From the NCBI RefSeq assembly GCF_033473495.1, contig NC_088941.1:62001-126000 (forward strand): DNA of 64,000 nt, read 5' to 3'. The DNA comes from Cercospora beticola (taxonomy: Eukaryota; Ascomycota; Dothideomycetes; Mycosphaerellales; Mycosphaerellaceae). Below are positions 1 through 11,646 of the stretch, piece after piece. Below the pieces are notes generated by a model that was not told the origin of the DNA, ran no database searches, and worked only from the letters and a program-made list of their open reading frames with translations. Position 1 is the first letter of the stretch; every line of letters begins with the position of its first letter. A program made the translations under genes and the position numbers.

Positions 1-212
1 ATGACCTCGTGCCTCGGACTGCATCAACGGTGATCGAAATGCACATTACTGCGAGCCGATGCAACCGACCGACGCCAGCAGCAGCAATCTAGGAGAGCTA
101 CGACGGACGCTGCTACCGAACAGGAAGGTTGCTCAGGCTCTGCTGCAGCATGGAAAGCGTATATGATGGCCTGGCTGGCCACCTCGATGAGCTGAAGGCC
201 ATTGCCGACAAG

Positions 213-1549
213 ATGCCTTCCATTCGCACTGCCTCGCGAGTGGCGCTCTCCGGTGTTGCTGCTGCTCAGTCTGTGCTGGGCTTTATGCAGAGTCCAGTGG
301 AGAGACAAGATGTGTTTGCAGCTTCCGCCACTTGCAACAACCCGCAGCTCTCGTGCCAGAATACCACAGCACAGAATGATCTTTGCTGTTTCAATTCTCC
401 AGGCGGCGCTCTGCTCTTGACACAGTTTTGGGATACGGATCCGGTTGTTGGGCCTGCTGATAGTTGGACTGTGAGTGTTGGATGTGGAGTCGTGTGGAGG
501 GCAACGCTGACGACGCATACAGATCCATGGACTATGGCCTGACAACTGCGATGGCACATATGAAGCCAACTGCGATGATCGTCGCGCTTACACCAACATT
601 ACGCAGATCTTGCAAGCAGCTGGAAAGCAGGATCTGGTTGATTACATGAACACCTACTGGCAAAGCAACTCAGGATCTGCCGAGACATTCTGGGAGCATG
701 AGTGGGGAAAGCATGGTATGGAAAACGGAATTTGAGAAATGTTCACATGCTGATGATCTTTCAGGCACCTGCATCTCTACACTAGAACCGGATTGCTACA
801 CCGACTACAAACCAACTGAAGAAGTCCCAGAGTTCTTCCAAAAAGTGGTCGATGTTTTCAAGACTCTGCCTACCTACCAATGGCTTGGAGATGCTGGCGT
901 CACACCCTCAACAAGCGCCACATACAGCCTATCACAAATCCAGCAAGCACTCGCCAAAAGCCACGGTGGCAAAACGCCATACATTGGCTGCCGATCTGGA
1001 GCTGTCAACGAAGTCTGGTACTTCTACAACATCCGGGGCTCAGTCCAGACTGGCGAGTTTGTTCCCATCGATACTCTCACCAAGTCCAACTGCCCGAGCA
1101 GTGGTATCAAGTACAAGCTGAAGGGAGGAAGTGGAGGCTCGCCTACTTCGACTACAACCGGTGGAGGAACCCAGCCCACCTCATCTCCCGGTACTCCTTT
1201 TGCGGGCTCGGGATTTCTCAACGTCGTCACTGGAGGCAGCCAAAAAGGTTGCATCATCTCTGCTGGAACTTGGTTCACAAGTGGCACATGCGCGACCTTC
1301 ACAGCTGCAGCTTCAGGAGATGGGTTTACTCTGAAGTCATCGAAGGGAAGCTGCGGCATCTCGTCGGGAGTCTTCAGCTGTGGATCAGGCGTGCCGAGCA
1401 CCATATTCACTGCAGATGGGAACACCTTGCAAGCAAGCGGATCTGGTGACTTCTCGGCGGATTCTGTGCCTAGCGGGAGCACGCAAGTGAAGGTGTATAC
1501 CGGCACAGATCACTCTGTGGATGTGACGATACAGTGGCAGGGGAAGTAG
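213..1549 (+). CDS. Secreted ribonuclease T2 family endoribonuclease
   Basis: RNase T2 enzymes cleave single-stranded RNA through 2',3'-cyclic phosphate intermediates, in the secretory pathway, vacuole or outside the cell. The model joins 213-470, 523-715 and 765-1549 (411 aa). Both introns are GT-AG (52 and 49 nt) and each falls beside a catalytic motif. Splicing creates IHGLWPDNCDGTY (CAS-I, active His) and rebuilds FWEHEWGKHGTC (CAS-II, Glu and His) across the second junction, so the active site is complete. After the catalytic domain comes a Gly/Ser/Thr-rich linker and a roughly 110-residue C-terminal domain like the extension of fungal Rny1-type enzymes. The ATG at 213 is preferred because it precedes a moderately hydrophobic signal-like segment; an in-frame ATG at 150 is the alternative. 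The family is certain; the start is not. Confidence 0.9.
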
Positions 1550-1678
1550 AGAATCGCTGCATAGAACTAATTGACAGACCATGCCTTTGGGTACATCTGA
1601 GAAGCTAGAATCTTGTATCACAATGGTTCGCCAATCCTGCCGCCGGATTCGCTGATGAGGACCTCTTGACGACCTCCT

Positions 1679-2748
1679 TCAGGTCGAGGCCGCAACGAAC
1701 CACGTGTTTGCTCTGCGATGAAACTCCGATAGAGTGCTAGGACTGCTCTTCGAGCAGCGAAAGAGTGCTGGCCTACCTGCTCGAATGCATTCGCAGCACC
1801 GTCGCTGTTCTGAGATCTTCTCCCAAGACACAAGCTTGACGAAAGCCACATAGGGTCTACTTCCCAACTTACTGGAAGTCAGACAGCGCGAGCATACCCT
1901 GGTCTCCGCAACCTGAGTATCCACTTCTCTGGCAGTAGATATTTTAGTGGTGGTCATAGAGTCCCATTCGATAACATTTTCCTCGCTCTGGAAGTCGATA
2001 CAGTACCCCAACTGGCAAACGGGATGGGTGTTCACGAATTTGGTAACATCTTCCAAAGTGCAATACAGTCCGAGTATAGGAACGGGCCAACAGTGCAGCC
2101 GGTCGTCTTCAGCTCGCAGACGAATTGCTGTAAGCCTGAGGAGAAAGCCTTTTCGGTCGTCTCTTCGCCACTTTGAGGTCAGGCCTAATTCTTCTTCCAC
2201 GGCGAAGCGCCACCGATCCATGTTGAAGCACTCTCTCGGGTCCACATTAGTCCGGACACTAGTTGGTAGCGGCAACATATCCTGCTCCAAGATGCGCAAA
2301 CATTTATCGAAATCATCCTTGCTGGTCGAACACTTTCTGGAGAAGTCTTTGTCGAAGAGGTAGCGAATTTCTACTGCTGGTGCTGTGCGTGGACGGTTCC
2401 GATGATCTAAGATACCGGTACCCTCGACGTCGACCTGATGAAAAGTAAGTATGGAACTACTGTCTCAAAGGCGAGACAAAGGCTGACCTTTCCTGCAGCC
2501 CTATACTCATTGCACTCAACATCCCCCTCGTCTCCCACATCTGCTGTACTGTCATTTCCTACGGCGAGAACGCCGCCTTGACCAGTAGCATTGGCAGCTG
2601 GTCGTCCAAACGCCCGTTGGATGTGGAGGCAGGTCATCAGGTCCCGCAAGTTCCATGAAGCAGGATCGAGTGCCTGAGAGTCCTCCGGATTGACGGAACG
2701 CGTCCCCTTGATGTGCTCCTTCAAGTTCTTCGTTTCGTCGCGCGCCAT
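1679..2748 (-). CDS. Uncharacterised protein sharing a C-terminal domain with its divergent neighbour
   Basis: Two exons, complement of 2488-2748 and 1679-2434, with a 53-nt phase-0 intron, give about 338 aa. I do not recognise a named family. From roughly residue 105 it matches the C-terminal 150 residues of the gene at 3446-5249, which is transcribed in the opposite direction. Shared landmarks in order are a hydrophobic strand followed by (F/I)SR, an F-D-x-C pair, a DPR motif, a basic WRR segment, L-T-A-x-R-L-R-A, and a closing YCIDF with several aligned cysteines. The N-terminal 90 residues and the tail after YCIDF have no counterpart in the neighbour. The tail is less convincing as coding sequence, so the true 3' end may differ. 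Confidence 0.6.
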
Positions 2749-3445
2749 ATCAACTTCAGCAGCGACTAGCTGCCGTCAAGCCGAAGCTGAGAAGGGGCAA
2801 GTCACAGGCAATTGCAGTGTTGTTTCTCGGCGTGGGCGGTTGTTCGTGTCGCCGTCAGTGCGAAGATCGAGTTTGAAGGAGCGCGGACCATGATTCTCAA
2901 GGCGCAGGAGAAGGTGGAATCGATGTGCAAGCTGTCCTTGGCCGCACGCGTTATCAGTGAGAGGCAGATTTGGCAACTGTTTGCGCCAAGCTGACTTTGC
3001 GTGTGAAAGCGCCACCACGGGTTTCCTCTCGCAAACGACAGAGCGCGAAGGCTCCATTCAACTTTCACTTCAACGTGCACATCTGGCTCCGACTTCATGA
3101 TGGGCTTGTCCGTCAGATCGCACCGATGACACTGGTACAGTTGCCATAAATGTCCAGCGCACCGAACAGAAGGGTTCCAGCGCACCGAACACAAGAACAC
3201 CGACAGACAGCCAAAAGCAAACAGTTTATGCAAGTAGACGCCCCACGGCAAACAAAAGATGATCCGGAGGCGCCGCTTTCTGTGCCTTATCTAAATCAGC
3301 TAGAATCCGGTCTTGCTTGATCTGCACAGCCAACTGGCAACAAACTTGTCTTCGAGCCGCACAACAACCTGGAGCCCAACATTGGCGGAGAAGCTCTCAC
3401 CGATGTTCGAATCGGCCTGACGGTGCACGTCCGGCTGCGCACATC
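2749..3445. promoter_or_regulatory. Intergenic region between two divergent paralogous genes
   Basis: This 697-bp stretch separates the two start codons of the head-to-head pair, so it should hold both promoters. ORFs here lack splice or family support. I saw no clear TATA box or repeat. Confidence 0.4.
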
Positions 3446-5249
3446 ATGCTAACCCCCAAGCGCAAGAGAGCTGCAAGCGGCGTTCGTCCCAAGCTGAGCA
3501 AGGCGTTCCTCGCAGCTCCAGGAGGCCTTGATGAGCTGGCTACTGCCCATCATCGACGCAGTCGTGACGAATTGGTCGGATTCGATGAAAGCGATTTCAG
3601 CGATGAGGATAGGGAAGAGGAAGAATGGCGACCTACCGTGAAGGTCAGTTCTGCTCTTCTCCACCAACAAGACTGGCTTTATACTTACTGATACGCAGGC
3701 GAAGAGGCGAGCTCCGAAATCGATCGCAATATCCAAGGAGGAAATTGAGAGGGTTGACGCAGCTGTGCCTTGCCACGGAAAGTTTCTGCAAAAGCAAGTA
3801 TACAACGGGGCACATCGAAGCCGACCTCGCCTTGCTGCTTATGTCGAGTTCCCCGATGTTCGCGACTTGGACGGCCACATGCTTACAGCGGCTTTCCTGC
3901 CGGCGTATGCTGTATTCAAGGAAACCGGGCTTGTGCCATTCAAAGACATCGTAAGCGTTTTGCAAGATCCAGCGCGGCTTGACGAGCGTGAGGAGCTGGT
4001 CAACGACCTCGCTCGAGCTCTCGAGAAAAGGCGAGCGAAAAGAGATGGGAACGCAGAAATTTTGGGCGATGCAATATGGTGGCTTGTTTACAAAAGCGCT
4101 GATGTCAAGTACTGGTCTCGGGAAGAACAAGACGACGCACTCGACATTGCTCACGAAGCACTGAGAAACTGGTACCCAACCATCAATACTCTGCCCAGAA
4201 AATACCTGGACAAGAACTCGATATTACCAGTCTGGCAACACGAGTTGGATCCTCAGCCTGAGGTAGAGCAATACAATCGCGCTTTGCAGCTCTTGAGGTG
4301 CTGTGAGCGGATGGAGCACGTCGGCTTCAACCAGACCAAGGGCAAGTCCAAGGCGGAGAAATGGGTAGGCGCTTTGCAGGACCGCAGTGTATTGGGATCC
4401 AGGCCTGTCAGTAAGGAACTGGTTCCGGACTGGATGAAAGGGCAAGTGGATGGAGACGATCTCTTGGCTGAATCTGAACGAACAGACGAGGAGTGCCAAA
4501 CGGAAGAGGACATTGATGTCAGTGATGCTACGGCACAGCGCAACCACGTCCAGGCGAGCGAACGAGACCATGTCCAGGAAGATACTGACGATGAAGAAAT
4601 CATGGTGGGCATCGAGCAGGGTCAGCCACAAGAGCAACCCGATCATGGCACTACCACGGAACGAGGTATTCCACCAGAAGCACGGATCAAAGGCGAAGAC
4701 TACACAACACCCATCGTGATCATCGACGATGACGAGATCAAGGTCGAGGACGACACCGCACCGATCGGAGCCCAGCAGGACGACAAATCATCTTCCAAGT
4801 CCGCCTGCAGCATTCTGTACATCACCAACAGAAAAATCTCAAGAGCCCGCTGCAGAAACAAAAAATGGTTTGATGAGTGTTGGGAGGAAATGGAATGTTT
4901 GGACGCACCCACCAACAACAAGATTGCTACCGCAGACCCACGAGACTGGTTGACAAGCGAGGAGTGGCGTGATGCGGTGCGGAAAGAGCTGCGCTTAGGT
5001 ACGCATTGGCGCCGAGGTGAGGACGAAGGTCTCGCACTGAAATTGACGGCTCTGCGTCTCCGGGCAGGAGATGAGAAGCTCGATTGCTATGACTGCAAGG
5101 CGCGGCAGTTTTGCAGCACGCCCGATCAGGTTTCGGAATTTGTCGACAAGCACCAGAACTGCGAGCTGGAGTACTGCATCGATTTCTTCACCGAGGAAGA
5201 AATGGCCAACGGCAACACCAATGACTTGGAGACACTGAACTTGCCATGA
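3446..5249 (+). CDS. Uncharacterised acidic-linker protein with the shared C-terminal domain
   Basis: Exons 3446-3643 and 3699-5249, separated by a 55-nt intron, encode about 582 aa. The N-terminus is basic, followed by a short acidic stretch (DESDFSDEDREEEE). Residues about 100-320 look globular and helical, with Trp-rich helices. A long acidic, low-complexity linker follows. The last 150 residues form a cysteine-containing domain shared with the divergent gene at 1679-2748. The start at 3446 gives a typical basic N-terminus and a spliced frame without stops. The basic and acidic patches would fit a nuclear protein, but that is inference only; no catalytic motif is visible. Confidence 0.7.
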
Positions 5250-6106
5250 GCGGATGAAAACAGCCTTGCAGCGTTTCTTGGAAGGACGAGAGGGATGGCA
5301 AAGATCAAAGGAGGCTCGGAGCCCCTTTATGTGTGTCCAAAGCTGCAGGCGCGGTAACCGCGGAACGCGCGTCGCTGCATTGCTTCCGAGAACTCCACGA
5401 TTGCTGCGAGCGAGTTACATCCAGCTTTGTACCTCGACCGCGATCGATAGCGGTCGCCGAGTGGAGCTGCTCCATAGTTCTACTTTGTCTTTTCCATGAC
5501 TAAATCGAACCAATTTGGCCGCATAAAATGAAAGCGATAGACATGCCCCTCCAAGACTTGCAGAGTGACTCGTTGGCCTCCGATCGCGTTACGCTCAATC
5601 ATTTAGTCGAGTTGTCCATCGATCACGGCCTCCGTCACATCAGTCCCAACCAGCGCATCAGAAGGTGTCTGTGTCGAGGCACTGCTGTAGACCTGTGACC
5701 AGGGGCGTCAATCTGACTAGACTCGCATTCAGTTGCCATTCGCAAAACGGGGCTCCGTGACTAGATTCTAGCCTGCCTGCCTCGTTGGTCCAAGCAAGTG
5801 GTGCAAAGAGACTCTGTGCGCATTCCGAAAGTGAAATGGCATCTTTTTCACGCTACCATAGACTGAAGCCTCAGCAAGCCTGATAGATGCTCGTGCTTAG
5901 CACAAGTGCGTTGTCCGTCTATCATTCTAGCTCGATGGAGCTAGCAGGCCTCGTCAGTCGAGACTGCGAACAGAGGCTATTGACTGATGATAACTTCAGG
6001 ATTCCCCCACCGCCCTTCAGTGCCACCAACTTGTCTACAATTGTGCCTGGCAACCACACGTTGCCCATCTTTTTTTCTTCGCCGGCTCAACTATCCAGCT
6101 TCAAAG
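5250..6106. other. Intergenic, no gene seen
   Basis: No ORF here has splice, codon or family support. This is the left edge of the gene-poor island that carries the small secreted proteins. Confidence 0.4.
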
Positions 6107-6473
6107 ATGAAGTCCACGATCCTGCTCACCGTGATCCCCTGCGTATCCGCTTGCAACGCAGCGTCTTGCTTCTCGGCCGGCTACAAAGCGAACGACTGTG
6201 TGGAACCGCAAGGATGGTCGTGGACTGTACGCAAAAACGGTCAATCACATCGCAACAGTAAGCTCTTCTAACTGGCGTGAGCGTAGTGCGGAAGGAGCGA
6301 CGCAGATCCTTCTATGGCTAGGGGACCTCCAGACAATAACTGCGAGTGGAAAGTAACACTTGGACCGTACTTGAAGTCGTACTGCGTGCGTTCTTGATTC
6401 TAAAACTTTTCTGCGGCTCGGCCCTGATCCTCTGATATAGTGCGAGTATAACGGAGAGTTCACCATCGACTAG
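6107..6473 (+). CDS. Small secreted cysteine-rich protein, copy 1
   Basis: Three short exons (6107-6226, 6287-6385, 6441-6473) joined over 60- and 55-nt GT-AG introns give 83 aa. Both introns are phase 0 and both exon starts begin with a TGC cysteine codon. The N-terminus (MKSTILLTVIPCVSAC) is a signal peptide; the mature part of about 64 residues has six cysteines, including a terminal CC pair. Copy 2 at 8314-8685 has the same exon sizes, phases and cysteine spacing, and the shared motifs ASCFSAG/AACFSAG, WSWTC, DPSMA, GPP and YCC. That agreement in two diverged copies is the main evidence that the model is right. Such proteins are often effectors or surface-active proteins in plant-associated fungi; the function here is unknown. 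Confidence 0.8.
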
Positions 6474-8313
6474 GCGAGTCGTGCAATGGACATGCAAGAT
6501 CGAACGGCAATCCATCAATCGTCGCGTCTGAACGGTACTCGAGAGAACTGGTAAGACTTTGGCATGTCTTCAACTGGGCTTAGGATCCGGCCATCTGTTC
6601 AGTTGGAAACTGTCTCATGCATTTACTCCTTTTGCAAGATTGTAAGCATGATTGTTCTCCGGTCTGACCGACTCAGGTCAAAGGTCAAGTACTTCAGGCC
6701 TACATACAATGAAGGAGCTGATGCGGACAGGTGAGCGTGGAGCGAACTTGTCCTCTCCGGCTGGACTCGACAAGAACTTTAACAATGTACAAGATAGTTT
6801 GTATTACCGATTTGGAATATTGCAAGATCTCGTTCCAGCACCAACAAGAGACCATTTAGGCTCCTCGATTCAGCATTCCTCAGATGTTTTGCTTATCTAT
6901 AGCACGATCTGACCGCAGAAGGCATTACGGACAACTTCGACGACCCGGCTATCCTTGGGGAGAGATATAAACGGCTGTCGTTATTGTCCGGAGTCCGAAA
7001 CGAAAGTGTCGAAGCGCAAGATCCGTTCGCCTCTTTGCGCCAAAAGGTACTGCCGTAACTCCCATTGCTCGGCGAACTTTGAAAATGGCTGATCCCGAGT
7101 CAGAACCAGTCTTTGATCGATGAATAATTTGCGGGAAATGACTCCAATCATGATCCGTTCACCACAGGCGCCTTTACCTTGGCACTGCGACTTATTTGTG
7201 ACTTTCCAATGGTTGCATGTATGCCTACAGTAAGTTAGAGGGTTGGGCTATATGTCCAGACCTGCTAGCACTATAGCTACGGAACATAGGATGATGAGAT
7301 GACTTTGAGCTTCCGCCCATTGTTGAGAACGAACGACTTCACCAAATATTCTAGGACTTATTGGTGATGGCGAAGGAGCTACGCCACCTCCTGGCAAGGA
7401 TTGTCCGACAGCGCTCAGGATTTCTCATTCTTCCGATGCTCAGCCGGGTGGCACTAATGACCCCAGGACTGCGCTTTTCGCCATTCTCTCGACAGCTTTC
7501 CGTTTCAATCGCGCTCGATACTGGTTGCCATAGAGGGCCACTTTCTGGGGATGCCTCGTGCAATCAGCAAGAGAACGGACACCCCCCGGCCTATATCCCA
7601 ACCGAGTTCGAGTGGAAGCGATGTTCAATGCCGCATAATAATCACACTAGCCTAAGGGAGGACATAGCCTCCGGCGATACCGACCAGATCCGAGACACAG
7701 CACAGCATGGGCATCTGGAATGAACTGGCATCACTTGGCTGCATGACTGCTATGTTCCCTGTTCATAAACCGTAAGTAACTCGGAAACAGCAAGCTCTCA
7801 GCCGAACCGCAGCAGATATGCAAACGTCGCCGCCGCCCAGCATATCGACGGCTGCCTCTACTGAGCCCACAGGTCTAGGGCCACGGAGGTCCATCCGATG
7901 GAGTATCCAAGCTACGTTTCGCTTCGCACATCTGGCGCTCTGGGCGTCGTGTCTAGCCTCGTGCTCGCGGCGTTCACTTTCTCGGTTCAATTTCGTAGTT
8001 CGAAAGGATTGTGCAGACATCCAATTAACGCTGGAGGAGAGCTCATTGGCGACAGCATAGGTCAAGACCATAGCAGACCTTCTGAATGCTTGTTTGTATT
8101 AGCAGACGCACAATGCGAGTCGGCTCATCAATCGAACATAGGTAGCGGTCACCGATGTTCGAGACTTGGGGAGAGGCTGTGCACTTTCAAAAGCACAATG
8201 AGTGCAATCATTTTTGGCAGTCTTGCCGCGCACTTACTCTTTGTTTTACTCCTCTCTTGCGGTCACCACTCGCCCGTCTCTGCTTTCCAACACCCGAATA
8301 CAAAGCGACAAAG
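6474..8313. other. Intergenic between the two paralogous secreted-protein genes
   Basis: About 1.8 kb with no supported gene. ORFs such as 7361-7723 have no signal, splice structure or family resemblance. I did not find a third copy of the secreted family by eye, nor terminal repeats that would mark a transposon. Confidence 0.4.
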
Positions 8314-8685
8314 ATGAAGTCATCGATTCTCTTGACGATAGTTGCCTCCTACATCTCCTGCACCAATGCAGCAGCCTGCTTCTCTGCTGGACACCTGCAA
8401 AATGGTTGCCAGGAGCCACAATCATGGTCATGGACTGTGCGTATTGAAGCCTGAACACGTGTCAGCGACCTGGAACTCTGACAAGACTCTGCACGTAGTG
8501 CGTGCCCAGCGAAGGAGATCCTTCCATGGCCAAGGGTCCTCCAAAGAATGCTTGCACCTACAAAGCAACTCAAGAGTCCTCCTACAAGCAATATTGCGTA
8601 TGTGTCAACCCGTGGACCAGTTGTACGACTTGAAGCTTATACTGGCTTGTAGTGTGCGGAAGATGGACCATACAGCATCGAATAG
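8314..8685 (+). CDS. Small secreted cysteine-rich protein, copy 2
   Basis: Exons 8314-8436, 8499-8597 and 8653-8685, with 62- and 55-nt introns, encode 84 aa. Exon 2 is exactly 99 nt and exon 3 exactly 33 nt, the same as in copy 1, and both introns sit at the same phase-0 cysteine junctions. The signal peptide begins MKSSILLTIVASYISC; the mature protein keeps the six-cysteine pattern and the WSWT, DPSMA, GPP and YCC landmarks. The two proteins are roughly half identical, so the duplication is not recent. Same orientation and 1.8 kb spacing indicate tandem duplication. No known domain is recognised. Confidence 0.8.
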
Positions 8686-11234
8686 AGAACGAGCGAGAGG
8701 ATGATAGGGTGACGCAGTCGAGGTCGACCAGACGGCGATGACTGCTCTGTAGTGATCTTGTATGCAAACCATTCTTGTCTTACAAGAGCTCATCCCTAAG
8801 ACACGTTCAGATTAGCTCTTTCTTTCGGGAGCAAGATGAAGGTGCAAAGACCAATTGACCACAATGCTTGAGCGATACGAAACACATCGTCTCGCTACAG
8901 AAAGGTCAGAGCTTTACAACTCCGCTGCCAAAGCTTCGTGTTTTGCTGAGGGGTATGCGACTGACCTGTTGAAGAGACCGACTATTGCCGGCGAGATCTT
9001 CCCTCCTCTCTTATGTTTAAGCGTTCGCAATAGGTCTTGTTGGCCTCCCCACCGCCTCCTCGCCTCGAACCGCGATCTGTCATGGCTTCAAGCCCGAGAG
9101 ACAATGTTTGGCTTGACCACAGTTCAGATAGCTTTCTTCATTCCAAATCACGGTGCATCATATACTTGCCGTCTGCGAGACTCTCGTCGTCCCGAGCCTC
9201 GATGTCGAAGTGTTTCGTTCGTCGCTCAGCTTGGTCGCTAGGGAACGGATGATATGTTTCGGAGCGATCACGATTGCGTTGCACTCTTCGTTGCTTGTCT
9301 TCGAAGCACGATCCAAGCTGCCCTCTCTTCTGCTCAGCCCGAGATCAGTGGTTTATCGTATCGGATACGTGCTATGCGGGCAGTACTGGAAGGGCAATCA
9401 GCATCTCGAAGCGTTTGTCCCATATAGGGACAGAAACGAAAGCGATGCGAGCTTCGTTGATGGTATCGCTTTCGCACTCATTCTGTAACACTAGTCAGCT
9501 TACGCTGCGAGGGTGTTCAGAATTTTGTAGGCACTCCTTTCCACGCTTTGCGGAGCAAGATCTGGAGGAGAGAGGGTTCATCTGGTAGGAGAGTGGTAAA
9601 GCGGCATCGACGAAGGCCCGCAAGTAGGCTATTCTTGAGGCCTTGTAGATTTCTGGGAACAAAATTTTGTAGTACTCATCGGTTCGAACGTACCTCGAGT
9701 TTGCGTTGCTATCCAGCCGTGACAAGGCTTGTCATCCTTCTCACACAAGCTAGCTCCACTACACGTGGGCTTGCTTCGAAGGACCTATTGGCAACGTTTA
9801 GAGGTAGGTGTAGTAGGACCGATAAAGGCAAGGAGGAGGGCTGTTGTCTTAGCTCCAAAGATTTCTAGTGAGTGGAGCTCTAGGTCAGTGCTGTATGTCA
9901 AGCAGTGCCCGTAGGCCAGGCAAGCTGTATAGCGCTAGCCAATGATATTGATCCAATGCATGATGCTGAGTAAAGGGAATTTGAGTAGATCGTACTAAGA
10001 CAACCCTTAGTGAGCAGATGACGGCCTTGAAACTTGCCAATCTGAGAAAGCCGGAGGTCCAGTAGAGCGGCACAAGCATCAAGCCTGCGATGCCAAGCGG
10101 CTAGAGGCGTGAGATATAGGTGACAAGTCATACAAACATGACATTTTATCGCTTTACGCACGTTCCATGAGCTCGAGAGACCGACCGCTTACATATCAAC
10201 AATCTGGGAGCAAGAGGAGGCATCTGTAGCACTCTCTCGTGCCCCGCAACGGTCCTGAGACTGACGTTTGGGCACTAGCCATCGTTATACTCTCTAGATG
10301 ACAGTATTTACATTTGCCTATAAGCAGTCGTGTTTCAGAATGTTCGGTTAGGCCTCTTGCCTGCGAAACCCTACCATTTTCCCATGTACCCTATAGGGCT
10401 GTGTCAAATTCGTCACAAGCTTACGTTGAGCACATGGGTGTAAGCTTTGATCTGGACGAAGCAATTCGTCATCAACCCCCCCTGGATAGCGATGCAAGGG
10501 AAAGGCCTCTTCTAAGCAGATTCGGGGATGCAAGTACTGACTGCTAGAGTTGTCGCAAAAGTCTAAATGCCAAGGAGTTGATCTGTACCTTGCCTTCTGT
10601 GTCCCATATAGAGATGACGGCTTGTATAGAGGCCGATTGCCTACCCAATAATTATCAATGTAAGCACTACTTCGGGTTACTTAAAGGCCCGCCGAAGTGA
10701 GGCATCTCCCTGCTGCAAGCACGCCAAGAGGGAGCAATGCATTTACAGCCATCCAGAACCCCAACCGTGGGAATTTGCATGTTGTTGAGCTGTATTAGTA
10801 GTGGCATTTCACCATACATGAACTATGGGAGGACCTCGCACGATGTAATGACCCTTTTGCGAGACTATTTCCATATGTAAATGCAAAGAGAGCCACATGC
10901 AAGACGGTTTGAACAAGAATACGGCCGCAGTGTCGAACCCAGTCTGTGATCCAGCTCAGCAATAGGGATTGCAATCCATGCCTAAGTACTATCTTTGTCG
11001 ACATTCTCGTCACACAATGTCTTCGGCTTGACCTCGTCAGGGAGGCTCAACGAGCCACTGTTTGAATACTAGCAAGCATAAGCGTCAGCAATCCATGGTT
11101 GTACGGCCGTTTCACTTGCCAGGAGATACACAATTGCCTCACGAGCAAGTCCGGCGTTGGCCGCAGCACAGGTATTGCTCGTATTCTGCCGCCGGCGACG
11201 ATGGAATGCAGCGGCACAGTCGGCTCTCAACCAA
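8686..11234. other. Gene-poor region
   Basis: About 2.5 kb in which I see no gene, RNA or repeat that I can support. Several 60-130-codon ORFs exist on both strands, but none has convincing composition or splice-linked continuation. Confidence 0.4.
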
Positions 11235-11242
11235 TATATAAG
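11235..11242 (+). promoter_or_regulatory. TATA box of the secreted Cys-rich gene at 11327
   Basis: TATATAAG lies about 85 bp upstream of the coding frame and is followed by a CA-rich, AUG-free leader, as expected for a strongly expressed small fungal gene. Confidence 0.6.
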
Positions 11243-11326
11243 ACAGTCCATCGACTGTCAAGTTGAAAGAAGCATCAGACACAACGACACAACACATCTC
11301 CGAACAACAACACTTCAACCGCCACA

Positions 11327-11646
11327 ATAGTCAACTTCATCTCCATCTTCGCTTCCGTCTTGGGATTGACCTCCCTCGCGGTATGATTTACACCTCTTGG
11401 AGAACAGATGAACATTGTTAATGGTTCTGAACAGATGGCTTGCAAGCAATCGGCCTGCTGCTACAGGGTAGACTTCGCTGCAAGGGACGCTTACAGTTGT
11501 GACGATAGCTGACCAATTCTTAGGATCAATGCAGCGGCGAAATCCTTCAAGACTGCGGCGCTAAGTGCTGCAGCACCAACCCAAGAATGGAAAACCGTGG
11601 TCAGGGCGAGCAGCTGTACTACTACGGTGTCGCCTGCGCCACATAG
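11327..11646 (+). CDS. Small secreted cysteine-rich protein with ATA in place of the start codon
   Basis: Three exons (11327-11380, 11435-11467, 11524-11646) with introns of 54 and 56 nt encode about 69 residues. Exon 1 supplies a signal-like hydrophobic stretch (VNFISIFASVLGLTSLA). Exons 2 and 3 supply a mature part with eight cysteines, including two CC pairs, and a tail GVACAT before TAG. The second intron has a textbook AGCTGAC branch box just before TTCTTAG. The codon where ATG is expected, in the context CCACAATAG, is ATA, and no in-frame ATG exists upstream before a stop. The locus may be a recently silenced allele, use a non-AUG start or an unseen upstream exon, or reflect a sequence error. 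It is not obviously homologous to the pair at 6.1 and 8.3 kb. Confidence 0.55.

Noticed and set aside
2802..3251. 149-codon minus-strand ORF in the divergent intergenic region
   Set aside because: It lies between two supported divergent starts and shows no domain or splice continuity.
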